Below the pieces are notes generated by a model. It was given only the letters and a program-made list of their open reading frames with translations. It was not told the DNA's origin and made no database searches. Below, in pieces: positions 19,854 through 28,830 of a stretch of 38,178 nucleotides of DNA (positions are counted from its first letter, which is position 1; every line of letters starts with the position of its first letter). Both the position numbers and the translations under genes were made by a program. The DNA is from Betaproteobacteria bacterium (GTDB lineage Bacteria > Pseudomonadota > Gammaproteobacteria > Burkholderiales > Burkholderiaceae_E): positions 1-38,178 of the forward strand of contig VGHA01000026.1 of NCBI GenBank assembly GCA_016868375.1, in the 5' to 3' direction.

Positions 19854-19895
19854 CGCGCGCTTTGAGAAGATTGCGGCTTGCCACCAGGAGCCGCC

Positions 19896-20888
19896 ATGCT
19901 GATCCGCCGTCACGATGCGAGCGCGCCGCCCGCCTCAGAAATCACCCCTCGCGCGATCTGGCGCGACCGTCGTCAGCTGATCGCGGCCGCCGGCGGCGCC
20001 GCGCTGGGCGGTGCGTTGCCAACCCTGTCGCCCACCCAGGCGCTGGCCTCGAGCGCCATCATGCAGGGCGGCGATCCCAAAGCGCAAAAGCTGGCGGCCA
20101 CACCGTCCAGGCTGTCGACGCCCGAGCGCGCAACGCCCTACAAGCTGGTGACGACCTACAACAACTTCTACGAGTTCGGCACTGAAAAGGACGATCCGAT
20201 CAAACACGCCCACCGCCTGCGTACGCGCCCGTGGAGTGTGAAAGTTGACGGGGAGGTGGCCAAGCCCCGGAGCTTCGATATTGACGAACTGCTGACGCTT
20301 GCGCCGCTCGAGGAGCGCATCTATCGGATGCGCTGCGTCGAAGGATGGTCGATGGTGATTCCCTGGATCGGCTTTCCGATGGCCGAGCTGATTCGGCGCG
20401 TGGAGCCCACATCGAAAGCCCGCTATGTGGAGTTTGTGACGCTCGCCGATCCCAAGCAGATGAACGGCCTGGCGATTCCCGTGATCAGCTGGCCGTATAT
20501 GGAGGCGCTCAGGCTCGATGAAGCCATGCATCCGCTGACGCTGCTCACGCTCGGGCTCTATGGCGAGGTGCTGCCTAAGCAAAACGGCGCGCCAGTGCGG
20601 CTGGTCGTGCCCTGGAAGTATGGGTTCAAGAGCGCGAAGTCGCTGGTGAGCATTCGGTTTGTCGAAAAGCAGCCCAACACCAGCTGGATGCGATCGTCGC
20701 CGGAAGAGTACGGCTTTTATTCCAACGTCAACCCGGAGGTCAGCCACCCGCGCTGGTCGCAGGCGACCGAGCGCAGACTTGGCGATGACGGTTTCATGCA
20801 GAAGCGCCGTTCCACGTTGATGTTCAATGGCTATACGGATCAGGTGGCAAGTCTGTATTCCGGCATGGACCTGCGCCGCAATTTCTGA
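19896..20888 (+). CDS. msrP: Protein-methionine-sulfoxide reductase catalytic subunit MsrP (YedY)
   Basis: MsrP is a periplasmic molybdopterin enzyme that reduces methionine sulfoxide in envelope proteins. The 330-residue product has a twin-arginine signal (Arg25-Arg26 in [12 protein letters not shown]) and an Ala-rich h-region, consistent with Tat export after cofactor insertion. The sulfite-oxidase-type domain follows: [16 protein letters not shown], and [15 protein letters not shown] with Cys147 as the expected molybdenum ligand. Later come [21 protein letters not shown] and a typical C-terminal region. ATG at 19896 follows CAGGAGCCGCC. It is followed 43 nt later by its membrane partner msrQ. 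Confidence 0.95.
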   Translation: MLIRRHDASAPPASEITPRAIWRDRRQLIAAAGGAALGGALPTLSPTQALASSAIMQGGDPKAQKLAATPSRLSTPERATPYKLVTTYNNFYEFGTEKDDPIKHAHRLRTRPWSVKVDGEVAKPRSFDIDELLTLAPLEERIYRMRCVEGWSMVIPWIGFPMAELIRRVEPTSKARYVEFVTLADPKQMNGLAIPVISWPYMEALRLDEAMHPLTLLTLGLYGEVLPKQNGAPVRLVVPWKYGFKSAKSLVSIRFVEKQPNTSWMRSSPEEYGFYSNVNPEVSHPRWSQATERRLGDDGFMQKRRSTLMFNGYTDQVASLYSGMDLRRNF

Positions 20889-20931
20889 ATCGCGTCTGAA
20901 TGGCAGCCCCCGCCGGCTGGCTGATGGTGTG

Positions 20932-21564
20932 ATGACACCTGTCCTGCTGGATCGAATACGGCTTGCGGTCATCGGCTTGTCGATGCTGCCGATGGGTCGG
21001 ATCGTGTTGTGGCCGATGATCGATTGGGCTGGCGCCAACCCGGTCGAGTTTGTCACCCGATCAAGCGGCACCTGGACGCTGGTGTTCCTGTTGCTTGCGC
21101 TGGCGGTGAGCCCGTTGCGCCGCCTGACGGGCGCCGGCTGGCTGATGCGCTTGCGCAGACCGCTCGGCCTGGCAAGCTTTGCCTATGCGATGGTACACCT
21201 TGCCACCTGGGTCTGGCTCGAGCACTGGTTTGAGCTGTTGCCGATGCTCACGGATGTCATCAAGCGGCCGTTCATCACTGCCGGCTTTGTCGCGCTTGTG
21301 CTGATGCTGCCGCTTGCGCTGACCTCGACCGACCCGATGGTGCGCCGACTGGGGCGCCGCTGGAGCATGCTGCACCGCCTCGTGTATCCGGCTGCGGTGT
21401 TGGCGGTGCTCCATTACTGGTGGCACAAGGCGGGCAAGGCCGATATCGTCGAGCCCGCCATGTATGCGGCGCTGCTGGCGCTATTGCTGCTGTACCGGCT
21501 GTGGCAGCTGGTGCGGCGACGGTTGATGCCCGCTGATGCGCGCCCGCCTGGTGGTCGCCCCTAG
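20932..21564 (+). CDS. msrQ: Heme-binding membrane subunit MsrQ (YedZ)
   Basis: MsrQ passes electrons from the quinone pool or flavin to MsrP. The 210-residue product is an integral membrane protein with about six hydrophobic segments. It has conserved heme-ligand histidines in SFAYAMVHLATWVWLEHW and in WSMLHRLVYPAAVLAVLHYWW, typical of the ferric-reductase-like domain. ATG at 20932 was chosen because it precedes the first membrane segment; the Shine-Dalgarno signal is weak. It pairs with msrP and ends 22 nt before the convergent lysA stop. Confidence 0.93.
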   Translation: MTPVLLDRIRLAVIGLSMLPMGRIVLWPMIDWAGANPVEFVTRSSGTWTLVFLLLALAVSPLRRLTGAGWLMRLRRPLGLASFAYAMVHLATWVWLEHWFELLPMLTDVIKRPFITAGFVALVLMLPLALTSTDPMVRRLGRRWSMLHRLVYPAAVLAVLHYWWHKAGKADIVEPAMYAALLALLLLYRLWQLVRRRLMPADARPPGGRP

Positions 21565-21586
21565 CATCGGGCGCGCTGCCTGCGAT

Positions 21587-22846
21587 TCAGTCCGGCAGGC
21601 GGCGCTCGAGCGCAAAGAGCGACTCAATTGTTTCGCGCTCGCGAATCAGATGGGCACGGCTTCCATCGACCAGCACTTCAGGCGGGCGGGGCCGGGTGTT
21701 GTAGTTGGAGCTCATCGCCATACCGTAGGCGCCCGCTGACATCACGGCGAGCAGATCGCCCTCCGCCAGACAGAGCGTACGGTTGCGCGCGAGCCAGTCT
21801 CCGGACTCGCAGACCGGTCCAACGATATCGAATTGTGTGGGCGGCCCCGCGCGAGGCGTGACCGGCTGAACCGCATGCCAGGCTTCGTAGAGGGCGGGCC
21901 GCATCAGGTCATTCATGCCGGCATCGACGATGGCGAAGTGGCGCTCGCCGTTTTGCTTGAGGTACTCGACGCGTGTGATCAGCGCGCCGGCGTTGCCGAC
22001 GATGGATCGACCAAACTCGAACAACGCTTCATATTGGGCTGCGCGAGGATGAGCATCGAGGCGCTCAAATACCGCATGAATGAGCGCTGCCCGCGAGGGT
22101 GGCTCTTCATCGTCGTACCGAATTCCAAGGCCCCCGCCCAGGTCGATGTGATGCAGACTGATGCCCTGCTCGTGCAGGCGATCGACCAGTTCAAGCACCT
22201 TGTCGAGCGCGGCCGTGAAGGGCGCGAGGCTGGTGATCTGCGAGCCGATGTGGCAGTCGATTCCAACCACCTCAAGATTGGGCAGGCTGGCCGCCCGGCG
22301 ATAGGTTTCAAGCGCCTCGTCGTGCGAGATGCCGAACTTGTTTTCGCGCAGTCCGGTCGAGATGTAGGGGTGGGTGCCCGCGTCCACATCGGGGTTCACC
22401 CTGAGCGATACCGGCGCCCGGCGGCCGACCTCGCCTGCCACCCGATTGAGCCGTTCAAGCTCGGCACCCGACTCGACGTTGAAGCAGCGAACGCCTGCAA
22501 GGAGGGCCTCGCGGAGCTCTTGCGTCGACTTGCCCACTCCCGAGAACACGATACGGCTGGCGGAGCCCCCCGCTGCGATCACGCGTCGTAATTCACCGGC
22601 CGACACAATGTCAAAGCCCGCCTGCTCTCGCGCGAGAAGATCAATGATGGCGAGGTTCGAGTTGGCTTTGAGCGCATAGCAGATGAGCACCTGCCGACCG
22701 GCGCAGGCCTGGGCGAATTCACGCCACGCTTCAGTGATGGCGCGGCGTGAATAGACGTAGCAGGGCGTGCCGTATTGCGCTGCAATCTCTGTGAGCGGCA
22801 GTGCTTCGACATGCAGTTGGCCATCGCGAAGTGAAAATGCATTCAT
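21587..22846 (-). CDS. lysA: Diaminopimelate decarboxylase
   Basis: LysA removes CO2 from meso-diaminopimelate to give lysine, the last step of lysine synthesis. The 419-residue product has the PLP lysine Lys60 in YALKANSN, then CHIGSQ, the phosphate loop GGGLGI, CESGD, and YGMAMSSNYNTRPRPPEVLV, all standard for fold-type III decarboxylases. One oddity: the usual EPGRS motif reads EFGRS. ATG at 22846 overlaps the stop of the upstream lipoprotein gene by 4 nt, so the two are co-translated. Confidence 0.96.
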   Translation of the reverse strand: MNAFSLRDGQLHVEALPLTEIAAQYGTPCYVYSRRAITEAWREFAQACAGRQVLICYALKANSNLAIIDLLAREQAGFDIVSAGELRRVIAAGGSASRIVFSGVGKSTQELREALLAGVRCFNVESGAELERLNRVAGEVGRRAPVSLRVNPDVDAGTHPYISTGLRENKFGISHDEALETYRRAASLPNLEVVGIDCHIGSQITSLAPFTAALDKVLELVDRLHEQGISLHHIDLGGGLGIRYDDEEPPSRAALIHAVFERLDAHPRAAQYEALFEFGRSIVGNAGALITRVEYLKQNGERHFAIVDAGMNDLMRPALYEAWHAVQPVTPRAGPPTQFDIVGPVCESGDWLARNRTLCLAEGDLLAVMSAGAYGMAMSSNYNTRPRPPEVLVDGSRAHLIRERETIESLFALERRLPD

Positions 22847-23109
22847 CGGGAAGAGGGCGACACGGCGCCAGAGTTGGACGATCCGGAGAGATCAGGTGCC
22901 GGCCGGATGGGACACGGCGGCGGACTGCCATCGGCACAGGCGCGCTTGGGTTGCGGGGTAAGGGTGAGCGGCCCCTTGGTGCCGCATGCTGCAAGGGTGA
23001 CGAGCGCAGACAAGGCAGCGGTCAGTAGAATCCGCGACCGGATTCGTGAGGATCGGGCGCGGGGGCCGCGAGGACCTGCGCCCGCTGCGCGAAATTGACC
23101 CTTCTCCAT
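22843..23109 (-). CDS. Small lipoprotein, LptM/YifL-like
   Basis: This 88-residue protein has a basic N-terminus, a hydrophobic segment (ILLTAALSALVTLAAC) ending in a lipobox LAAC, and then GTKGPLTLTP, the short conserved motif of the LptM (YifL/LppL) family. LptM in E. coli helps LPS-translocon (LptDE) maturation. The N-terminus before the hydrophobic core is long (about 25 residues); no good alternative start lies closer. It precedes lysA (4-nt overlap) and is divergent from cyaY, as seen in other proteobacteria. Confidence 0.82.
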   Translation of the reverse strand: MEKGQFRAAGAGPRGPRARSSRIRSRILLTAALSALVTLAACGTKGPLTLTPQPKRACADGSPPPCPIRPAPDLSGSSNSGAVSPSSR

Positions 23110-23126
23110 GACCGAGGCAGTCTAGC

Positions 23127-23450
23127 ATGAGCACTGAAGTACCCTTCGAGCAACTGATCGATCAGACCCTGCTTGCGATCGAGGATGCGCTCGACGCGGG
23201 AGACGTCGACGTGGACTCGAGCCGAAGCGGGCAGGTTCTCACGCTCGAGTTTGAAGACGGCTCGAAGGTTGTGATCAATGGACAGGAGCCGATGCGCGAG
23301 CTCTGGGTCGCCTGCCGCGCGGGCGGCTTTCATTTTCGTCACGAGGGCGGGCAGTGGATCGACTCGCGTGGCGCGGGAGAGTTGTTCGCGTGCCTGTCGC
23401 GCTGGGTAAGCGCGCAGAGCGGCTCGCCGGTGCTGCTGGCCGCACGCTGA
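23127..23450 (+). CDS. cyaY: Iron-sulfur assembly regulator CyaY (frataxin)
   Basis: CyaY is the bacterial frataxin, which binds iron and regulates the IscS cysteine desulfurase. The 107-residue product has an acidic first helix (FEQLIDQTLLAIEDALDAG), the beta-sheet GQVLTLEFEDGSKVVINGQ, and MRELWVACRAGGFHFR, the conserved Trp and sheet end of the family. It is divergent from the lptM-like gene with a 17-nt gap and convergent with mrcA. Confidence 0.94.
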   Translation: MSTEVPFEQLIDQTLLAIEDALDAGDVDVDSSRSGQVLTLEFEDGSKVVINGQEPMRELWVACRAGGFHFRHEGGQWIDSRGAGELFACLSRWVSAQSGSPVLLAAR

Positions 23451-23473
23451 GACGGGCGCGCGAGGCCGGGCGG

Positions 23474-25882
23474 TCAGCGCCCGCGCTGCTCGGATGCTGC
23501 GATGACGGGCAACTCGCTGCGGCGCTGCACACCGGTGTCAATTCGAGGCGCCGCAGGCGGGGGCGCCGCCGCGGGGGCCTCATCGACACCCAGACTTCGA
23601 ACACCCTGTCCCGGCCGCGTCTCAGAGAGGTAAAACTCGCCGTCAAGCCGTACGACCCCCGGTGGCGGGATACGGGCGATATCCGGTGAGCGCGCGAGGG
23701 CCTGACCCATGTACTGGACCCAGATCGGTAGCGCCAGACCGCCGCCGGTTTCACGCTCACCGAGCTTGCGCGGCTGGTCGTGCCCCACCCAGACCGCGGC
23801 GGTGATCGCCGGGTTGTAGCCCACGAACCAGGCGTCGTGCGCGTCATTGGTGGTGCCCGTTTTGCCGGCGAGGTCGGCGCGCTTGAGCGTTTGAGCGCGG
23901 GTTGCTGTGCCCGAGGACACGACGCTTTGCAGAAGGCTATCAACCAGGAAGGCATTGCGCGCATCGATCGCGCGGCGCGACTCGTCGCCAGCCCGCCCCG
24001 GGCGCGCCTGGGCGAGCAGCCGCCCCTGGGAATCGGTGATGCGGCTGATCAGGTAGGGATCAACCCGAAAGCCCCCGTTTGCAAACACCGAGTACCCGGC
24101 GGCCATCTGCAGGGGCGTGACCGAGCCTGCGCCCAACGCCATGGTGAGATAAGGGGGATGGCGCTCGGCATCAAAGCCGAACCGGGACGCATAAGACTGC
24201 GCGTAATTCGGACCGATCGCGTCGATCAGGCGAATGGACACCATGTTCTTGGATTTGGCCATCGCTTCGCGCAGCGTCATTGGCCCATCAAACCGGCCGT
24301 CGTAATTCTTGGGCTCCCAGAGCTTGTCGCCGGTGCGCCGTGGATCGATCTGCACGGGCGCATCGTTGACGATGGAACTGGTCAGAAAGCCCTTTTCGAG
24401 CGCCGCGGAAAAAATGAACGGCTTGAAGCTCGATCCGGGCTGGCGCCAGGCCTGTGTGACCCGGTTGAATTTGTTGCGTGAGAAATCGAAGCCCCCGACC
24501 ATCGCGCGGATAGCGCCATCCCCGGGGCTGATTGCCACCAGCGCTGCCTCCACATCAGGAAGCTGGGTGACTTCGAACTGGCCAGGCTTGGGCTCGACGA
24601 TCCGGATGAGCGACCCCCGGCGAATTCGCCGGGCAGGCGCTGCCCGATCGGTGAGCGCGCTTGCCACAAAGCGCAGCCCTTCGCTTTGAATGGTGACCGG
24701 CTCGGTGCCCCGGCCCCGGGTGACCACCACGCGTGAGGGCGATGCCTGCAGCACCACCGCGGCGATGAATTCGTCGACGTCATCGGCTTCGCCAAGCGCG
24801 GTTTCAACCTGTTCTTCAGCCCGCCTGGCGTTGGTGGAAAGCTCAATCTGCGCCTCTGGCCCGCGATAGCCATAGCGGCGGTCGTATTCGAGCAGTCCGG
24901 CTCGGATCGCGGCGTTGGCGGCGCGCTGCTCGGCTGCAATCAGCGTGGTGTGCACCACCAGCCCCGCGGAGTACGTGTCCTCCCGGAACTGCTCCCAGGC
25001 GAGCTGGCGCGCCATTTCAGCGGCATGGGGCGCCAGAGGTAGCAGTTCCTGCCGGGGCTTGGCGATGCGCAGCGGCTCGTCAAGCGCGGACTGGTATTGG
25101 GCATCGGTGAGAAACCCCGCATCGCGCATCCGGCGCAGGATGTAGCGCTGGCGCTCGGTGGCCCGCTTGGGGTTGACCATCGGGTTGAAACGCGAGGGCG
25201 CCTTGGGGAGCCCGGCCAGCATGGCGGCCTGGGCGGCGCTTAGCTCGGCCAGCGGCTTGCCGAAGTAAGTTTGTGCGGCCGCGGCAAAGCCATAAGCCCG
25301 TTTGCCGAGAAAAATCTGGTTGATGTAAAGCTCGAGGATCTGTTCTTTGGCAAGGGTTTCCTCGATTCGCAGCGCGATCAGGATCTCGACGATTTTGCGG
25401 GTGTAGGTACGCTCGGGCGATAGAAAAAACTCGCGGGCGAGCTGCATCGTGATGGTGCTTGCCCCCTGCTCGGTGCCACCCGATATCAGGTTGACGACCG
25501 CCGCGCGCGCCACGCCAATCAAATCGATGCCGACATGCTCGAAGAAGCGCGCGTCTTCCGCCGCGACGATCGCGTTCTTCATGACGTCAGGGACATCCTG
25601 GATGCGGACGAAGGTGCGGCGCTCTTCGCCGAACTCGCCGATGAGCACGCCATCGGCGGTCAGGATTCGAAGCGGAATGCGCGGTTTGTAGTCGAGCAGC
25701 GAATCAAGCGGCGGCAGCCGATCGTTGATCAGCAGCGTGGCGAGCGAGCCGCTCAGCACCACCGCCGCGGCGAGTGCGAAGGGGGCGACCGCCAACGCAA
25801 CCAGAAACCGTCGAAGGGTGAACCGTCGACGGTTGGGAGGGGGTGAAGCAGGCGAAGGCGATGGGGGTGTACGACGGGTCAT
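23474..25882 (-). CDS. mrcA: Penicillin-binding protein 1A (class A PBP)
   Basis: PBP1A polymerises and cross-links peptidoglycan. The 802-residue product has a cytoplasmic Pro-rich tail, one membrane segment (about residues 26-52) and the GT51 domain with catalytic Glu109 in AAEDARFFEHVG and GASTITMQLAREFF. The transpeptidase domain has Ser484 and Lys487 in QPGSSFKPF, the SKN motif, and KTGTT. A Pro/Ala-rich tail closes the protein. ATG at 25882; an adjacent GTG at 25885 adds one residue. It faces aroK with only 83 nt between, where many Burkholderiales have pilMNOPQ. Confidence 0.96.
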   Translation of the reverse strand: MTRRTPPSPSPASPPPNRRRFTLRRFLVALAVAPFALAAAVVLSGSLATLLINDRLPPLDSLLDYKPRIPLRILTADGVLIGEFGEERRTFVRIQDVPDVMKNAIVAAEDARFFEHVGIDLIGVARAAVVNLISGGTEQGASTITMQLAREFFLSPERTYTRKIVEILIALRIEETLAKEQILELYINQIFLGKRAYGFAAAAQTYFGKPLAELSAAQAAMLAGLPKAPSRFNPMVNPKRATERQRYILRRMRDAGFLTDAQYQSALDEPLRIAKPRQELLPLAPHAAEMARQLAWEQFREDTYSAGLVVHTTLIAAEQRAANAAIRAGLLEYDRRYGYRGPEAQIELSTNARRAEEQVETALGEADDVDEFIAAVVLQASPSRVVVTRGRGTEPVTIQSEGLRFVASALTDRAAPARRIRRGSLIRIVEPKPGQFEVTQLPDVEAALVAISPGDGAIRAMVGGFDFSRNKFNRVTQAWRQPGSSFKPFIFSAALEKGFLTSSIVNDAPVQIDPRRTGDKLWEPKNYDGRFDGPMTLREAMAKSKNMVSIRLIDAIGPNYAQSYASRFGFDAERHPPYLTMALGAGSVTPLQMAAGYSVFANGGFRVDPYLISRITDSQGRLLAQARPGRAGDESRRAIDARNAFLVDSLLQSVVSSGTATRAQTLKRADLAGKTGTTNDAHDAWFVGYNPAITAAVWVGHDQPRKLGERETGGGLALPIWVQYMGQALARSPDIARIPPPGVVRLDGEFYLSETRPGQGVRSLGVDEAPAAAPPPAAPRIDTGVQRRSELPVIAASEQRGR

Positions 25883-25929
25883 CACAAACCTGCGCGGCGC
25901 GCGCGCCAGGTTTTGGCGAGGGATCTCAA

Positions 25930-25935
25930 ATTATA
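25930..25935 (-). promoter_or_regulatory. Candidate -10 element for mrcA
   Basis: A perfect TATAAT on the minus strand lies 48 nt before the mrcA start, in the 83-nt divergent mrcA-aroK gap. No convincing -35 is found 16-18 nt upstream. Any aroK promoter must overlap the same short gap. Confidence 0.35.
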
Positions 25936-25965
25936 CGGGGGCCTTTTCTGATTTAATCCCGAATC

Positions 25966-26526
25966 GTGCGCAACATCATACTGATCGGCATGATGGGATC
26001 GGGAAAGTCCACCGTAGGGCGGCGACTTGCGTCGGTGCTCGGCCGTCCGTTTGTCGACGCCGACACGGTGCTGGAGCGGCGCTGCGGTGTACCGATCTCA
26101 ACCATATTCGAGCTCGAAGGAGAGGCCGGTTTTCGCCGTCGCGAGGCGCAGCTGATCGCTGAGCTCGCCCAACCGGCCGGCGCAGTGCTCGCAACGGGCG
26201 GTGGTGTCGTGCTCAGCGCTGACAGCCGGGCGCTGCTGCACCGCGAGGGTTTTGTCGTCTACCTGCAGGCCAGCGTCAGCGACCTGTGGCAGCGGCTGCG
26301 GCGTGACCGCGGCCGTCCGCTTCTTCGCACCAGCGACCCGAGAGCCCGCATCGAGGCGCTCGTTGAACAGCGCGATCCGCTGTATCGCGACACTGCGCAC
26401 TGCGTCATCACGACGGGCCGACAGCCGGTCGACCGCGCGGTGAACGATATTCTGGCGCTGCTCCCGGCAGATCTGGCTGCAGCCGGACCACGCCCGGGCG
26501 ACGCTCCGGTAACCGATGCAGCCTGA
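25966..26526 (+). CDS. aroK: Shikimate kinase
   Basis: AroK phosphorylates shikimate in the route to aromatic amino acids. The 186-residue product has the P-loop GMMGSGKST (residues 8-16), the shikimate-binding DAD segment, the FRRREAQ and ATGGGVVL motifs and the lid arginines in RDRGRPLLR. The start is GTG at 25966; the P-loop position shows no ATG start is possible further in. No Shine-Dalgarno sequence is seen. It is followed 58 nt later by aroB, the classical aroKB pair. Confidence 0.94.
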   Translation: MRNIILIGMMGSGKSTVGRRLASVLGRPFVDADTVLERRCGVPISTIFELEGEAGFRRREAQLIAELAQPAGAVLATGGGVVLSADSRALLHREGFVVYLQASVSDLWQRLRRDRGRPLLRTSDPRARIEALVEQRDPLYRDTAHCVITTGRQPVDRAVNDILALLPADLAAAGPRPGDAPVTDAA

Positions 26527-26584
26527 GCGCCCCATCGCATCCCGGGGGCGGGACGGCATGCCAACATCTTTTGGAACCTGATCC

Positions 26585-27673
26585 ATGAGCCTTCATCGAC
26601 TGCAGGTTGCGCTGGGCGAACGAAGTTATCCGATTCTGGTCGGCCCGGGTTTGGTGCAGGGTACGCCAGAGCTTGCCGAGCTGGCCGCGGGGCGCCAGGT
26701 CGCAATCGTCACCAACGAGCGGGTCAATGGCCTGTATGGCGGGCCGCTGCGCGGCGCGCTGTCGGGCGCATCGGCGTGCATCACGGTGATGCTTGACGAG
26801 GGCGAGCAGCACAAAGACTGGGCCTCCCTTAACCGCGTATTCGATGCGCTTCTCGGCGCACAGTTTGACCGGCGCTGCCTGATCGTTGCGCTCGGTGGCG
26901 GCGTGGTGGGCGATACCGCAGGCTTTGCGGCCGCCACGTATCAGCGTGGCGTCGACTTTGTGCAGGTTCCCACGACCCTGCTTGCGCAGGTGGACTCCTC
27001 GGTGGGTGGCAAAACCGCGATCAATCATCCCCGGGGCAAAAACATGATCGGCGCTTTCCATCAGCCCCGGCTGGTGCTTGCCGACACCGATACGCTCGCG
27101 AGCCTGCCACCTCGCGAACTGTCGGCGGGTATCGCCGAGATGCTCAAGCACGGTGCGATTGCCGACCCTGCCTATCTCGATGCGCTCGAAGACGACATGG
27201 CGCGGTTGCGCGCCGGCGACCCGGCTGCGCTGGCGGCTGCGGTGCTCCGTTCATGCGAGATCAAAGCCCAGGTGGTGGGTGCTGACGAGCGGGAGTCGGG
27301 GCTGCGGGCCATCCTGAATTTTGGCCACACGTTTGGCCATGCGATTGAAGCCGGCGCGGGCTATGGCCAGTGGCTGCATGGCGAGGCGGTCGGCACTGGC
27401 ATGGTGATGGCAGCGGATCTGTCGCACCGGCTGGGTCTGGTTGATGCGGCCGTGCCGGCGCGGCTGAAAGCGTCGGTTGCCGCTGCCGGGCTCCCGACTC
27501 AGGGCCCCAACTGGGCGGCCGAGCGCTATGTCGAACTGATGAGCGTTGACAAGAAGGCCTCGCAGGGAATTCCCAAATTCGTGCTGCTGCGGGCCCTGGG
27601 GCAAGCGGTGGTGCGAACCGCGCCGGCTGAACTGGTTCACCAGACCCTGCGCGCCTGTTCGGCGGCGCACTAG
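26585..27673 (+). CDS. aroB: 3-Dehydroquinate synthase
   Basis: AroB converts DAHP to 3-dehydroquinate, the second step of the shikimate pathway, using NAD and a divalent metal. The 362-residue product has the NAD site [43 protein letters not shown], and [12 protein letters not shown] with the metal-binding histidines. The segment [10 protein letters not shown] is typical. ATG at 26585, length standard. Confidence 0.96.
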   Translation: MSLHRLQVALGERSYPILVGPGLVQGTPELAELAAGRQVAIVTNERVNGLYGGPLRGALSGASACITVMLDEGEQHKDWASLNRVFDALLGAQFDRRCLIVALGGGVVGDTAGFAAATYQRGVDFVQVPTTLLAQVDSSVGGKTAINHPRGKNMIGAFHQPRLVLADTDTLASLPPRELSAGIAEMLKHGAIADPAYLDALEDDMARLRAGDPAALAAAVLRSCEIKAQVVGADERESGLRAILNFGHTFGHAIEAGAGYGQWLHGEAVGTGMVMAADLSHRLGLVDAAVPARLKASVAAAGLPTQGPNWAAERYVELMSVDKKASQGIPKFVLLRALGQAVVRTAPAELVHQTLRACSAAH

Positions 27674-27687
27674 GGCGGCAGTTACGC

Positions 27688-28830
27688 GTGGCCGGGTCGA
27701 GTCGAGCACCTTGGGCGGCTGATCCGGCAGCCTCGGCCGGGCGCCTGCACCCGGAGCCGGCCGCAGGAGGGCGCACCGAGTTTCAGCGCGATCGCGACCG
27801 GATTGTCCACTGCACCGCATTTCGACGGCTAGAATACAAGACGCAGGTGTTCATCAATCACGAAGGCGACCTGTATCGAACGCGCCTGACGCATTCGATT
27901 GAAGTGGCGCAGATCGCCCGAACAATCGCCCGGGCGATCGGACTGGACGAAGACCTTACCGAGGCGATCGCGCTGGCGCATGACCTGGGGCACACGCCGT
28001 TCGGTCACTCGGGGCAGGATGCGCTCGATGCCGTGATGCGACCCTGGGGCGGGTTTGAGCACAACCTGCAGTCGCTGCGGGTGGTTGAGCAGCTCGAGCA
28101 GCGCTACGCGGGCTTCGACGGCTTGAATCTGAGCTTTGAAACGCGTGAGGGCATTCTGAAGCGCTGCCGGCCGGCGCTGGCCGCCTCGCTGGGCGATGTG
28201 GCTGAGCGGTTCCTGCGCGGCGGCTCGCCCTGCCTGGAGGCGCAGATTGCCAACCTGGCCGATGAAATCGCCTACAGCAATCACGATGTGGACGACGGGC
28301 TGAGGGCTGGCCTGATCGAGATCGATGCGCTCGCTGCAGTCGAGCTGTTTGCCAGACATCGCAAGGCGGTCGCTCGTCAGTACCCGGCGCTTGCCGAGCG
28401 TCGACTCGTTCACGAGACGATCCGGCGGATGATCAGCGAATTGATTGAAGACCTCACCGCCGAGACGCTGCGGCGGGTCCGGCAGGCGGGCGTTCAGAGC
28501 CTCGCGCAGGTGCGGGCGTCGCCACCGCTTGCCGCCTTCTCCGCGCCGATCCGCCGCGATCTGACTCAGCTCAAGCAGTTTTTGACCGAGCGCCTGTACC
28601 GACATCCCCGGGTCGAGGTCGTGATGGATGCTGCACGCGGCGTGGTGAGCGATCTGTTCGAGTATTACCGAAGCCAGCCTCAGGCGCTGCCGCCGGAGCA
28701 CCGGGATCGCGCCGAACGGCTCGGTGAGCGTGCGATCGCCGATTACATCGCCGGTATGACCGACCGATTTGCGATCCGCGCCCACCGCCACCTGACCGGT
28801 CGAAGGGTCCCCGAGCTCGATGCGGGTTGA
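27688..28830 (+). CDS. dgt: Deoxyguanosinetriphosphate triphosphohydrolase-like protein
   Basis: This family removes triphosphate from dNTPs. The 380-residue product has the HD-domain residues His69 (RLTHSIEVAQ), His98-Asp99 (HDLGHTPFGH) and downstream NLADEIAYSNHDVDDGL. The N-terminal HCTAFRRLEYKTQVFIN is conserved in the Dgt-like group. The start is GTG at 27688, 14 nt after aroB; it lies between aroB and gltB as in other Burkholderiales. Substrate preference cannot be assigned from sequence. Confidence 0.92.
   Translation: MAGSSRAPWAADPAASAGRLHPEPAAGGRTEFQRDRDRIVHCTAFRRLEYKTQVFINHEGDLYRTRLTHSIEVAQIARTIARAIGLDEDLTEAIALAHDLGHTPFGHSGQDALDAVMRPWGGFEHNLQSLRVVEQLEQRYAGFDGLNLSFETREGILKRCRPALAASLGDVAERFLRGGSPCLEAQIANLADEIAYSNHDVDDGLRAGLIEIDALAAVELFARHRKAVARQYPALAERRLVHETIRRMISELIEDLTAETLRRVRQAGVQSLAQVRASPPLAAFSAPIRRDLTQLKQFLTERLYRHPRVEVVMDAARGVVSDLFEYYRSQPQALPPEHRDRAERLGERAIADYIAGMTDRFAIRAHRHLTGRRVPELDAG

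Noticed and set aside
20900-20932. A ten-codon frame between msrP and msrQ whose TGA overlaps the msrQ ATG
   Set aside because: No Shine-Dalgarno sequence precedes it and nothing shows it is translated; a coupling role is possible but unsupported.
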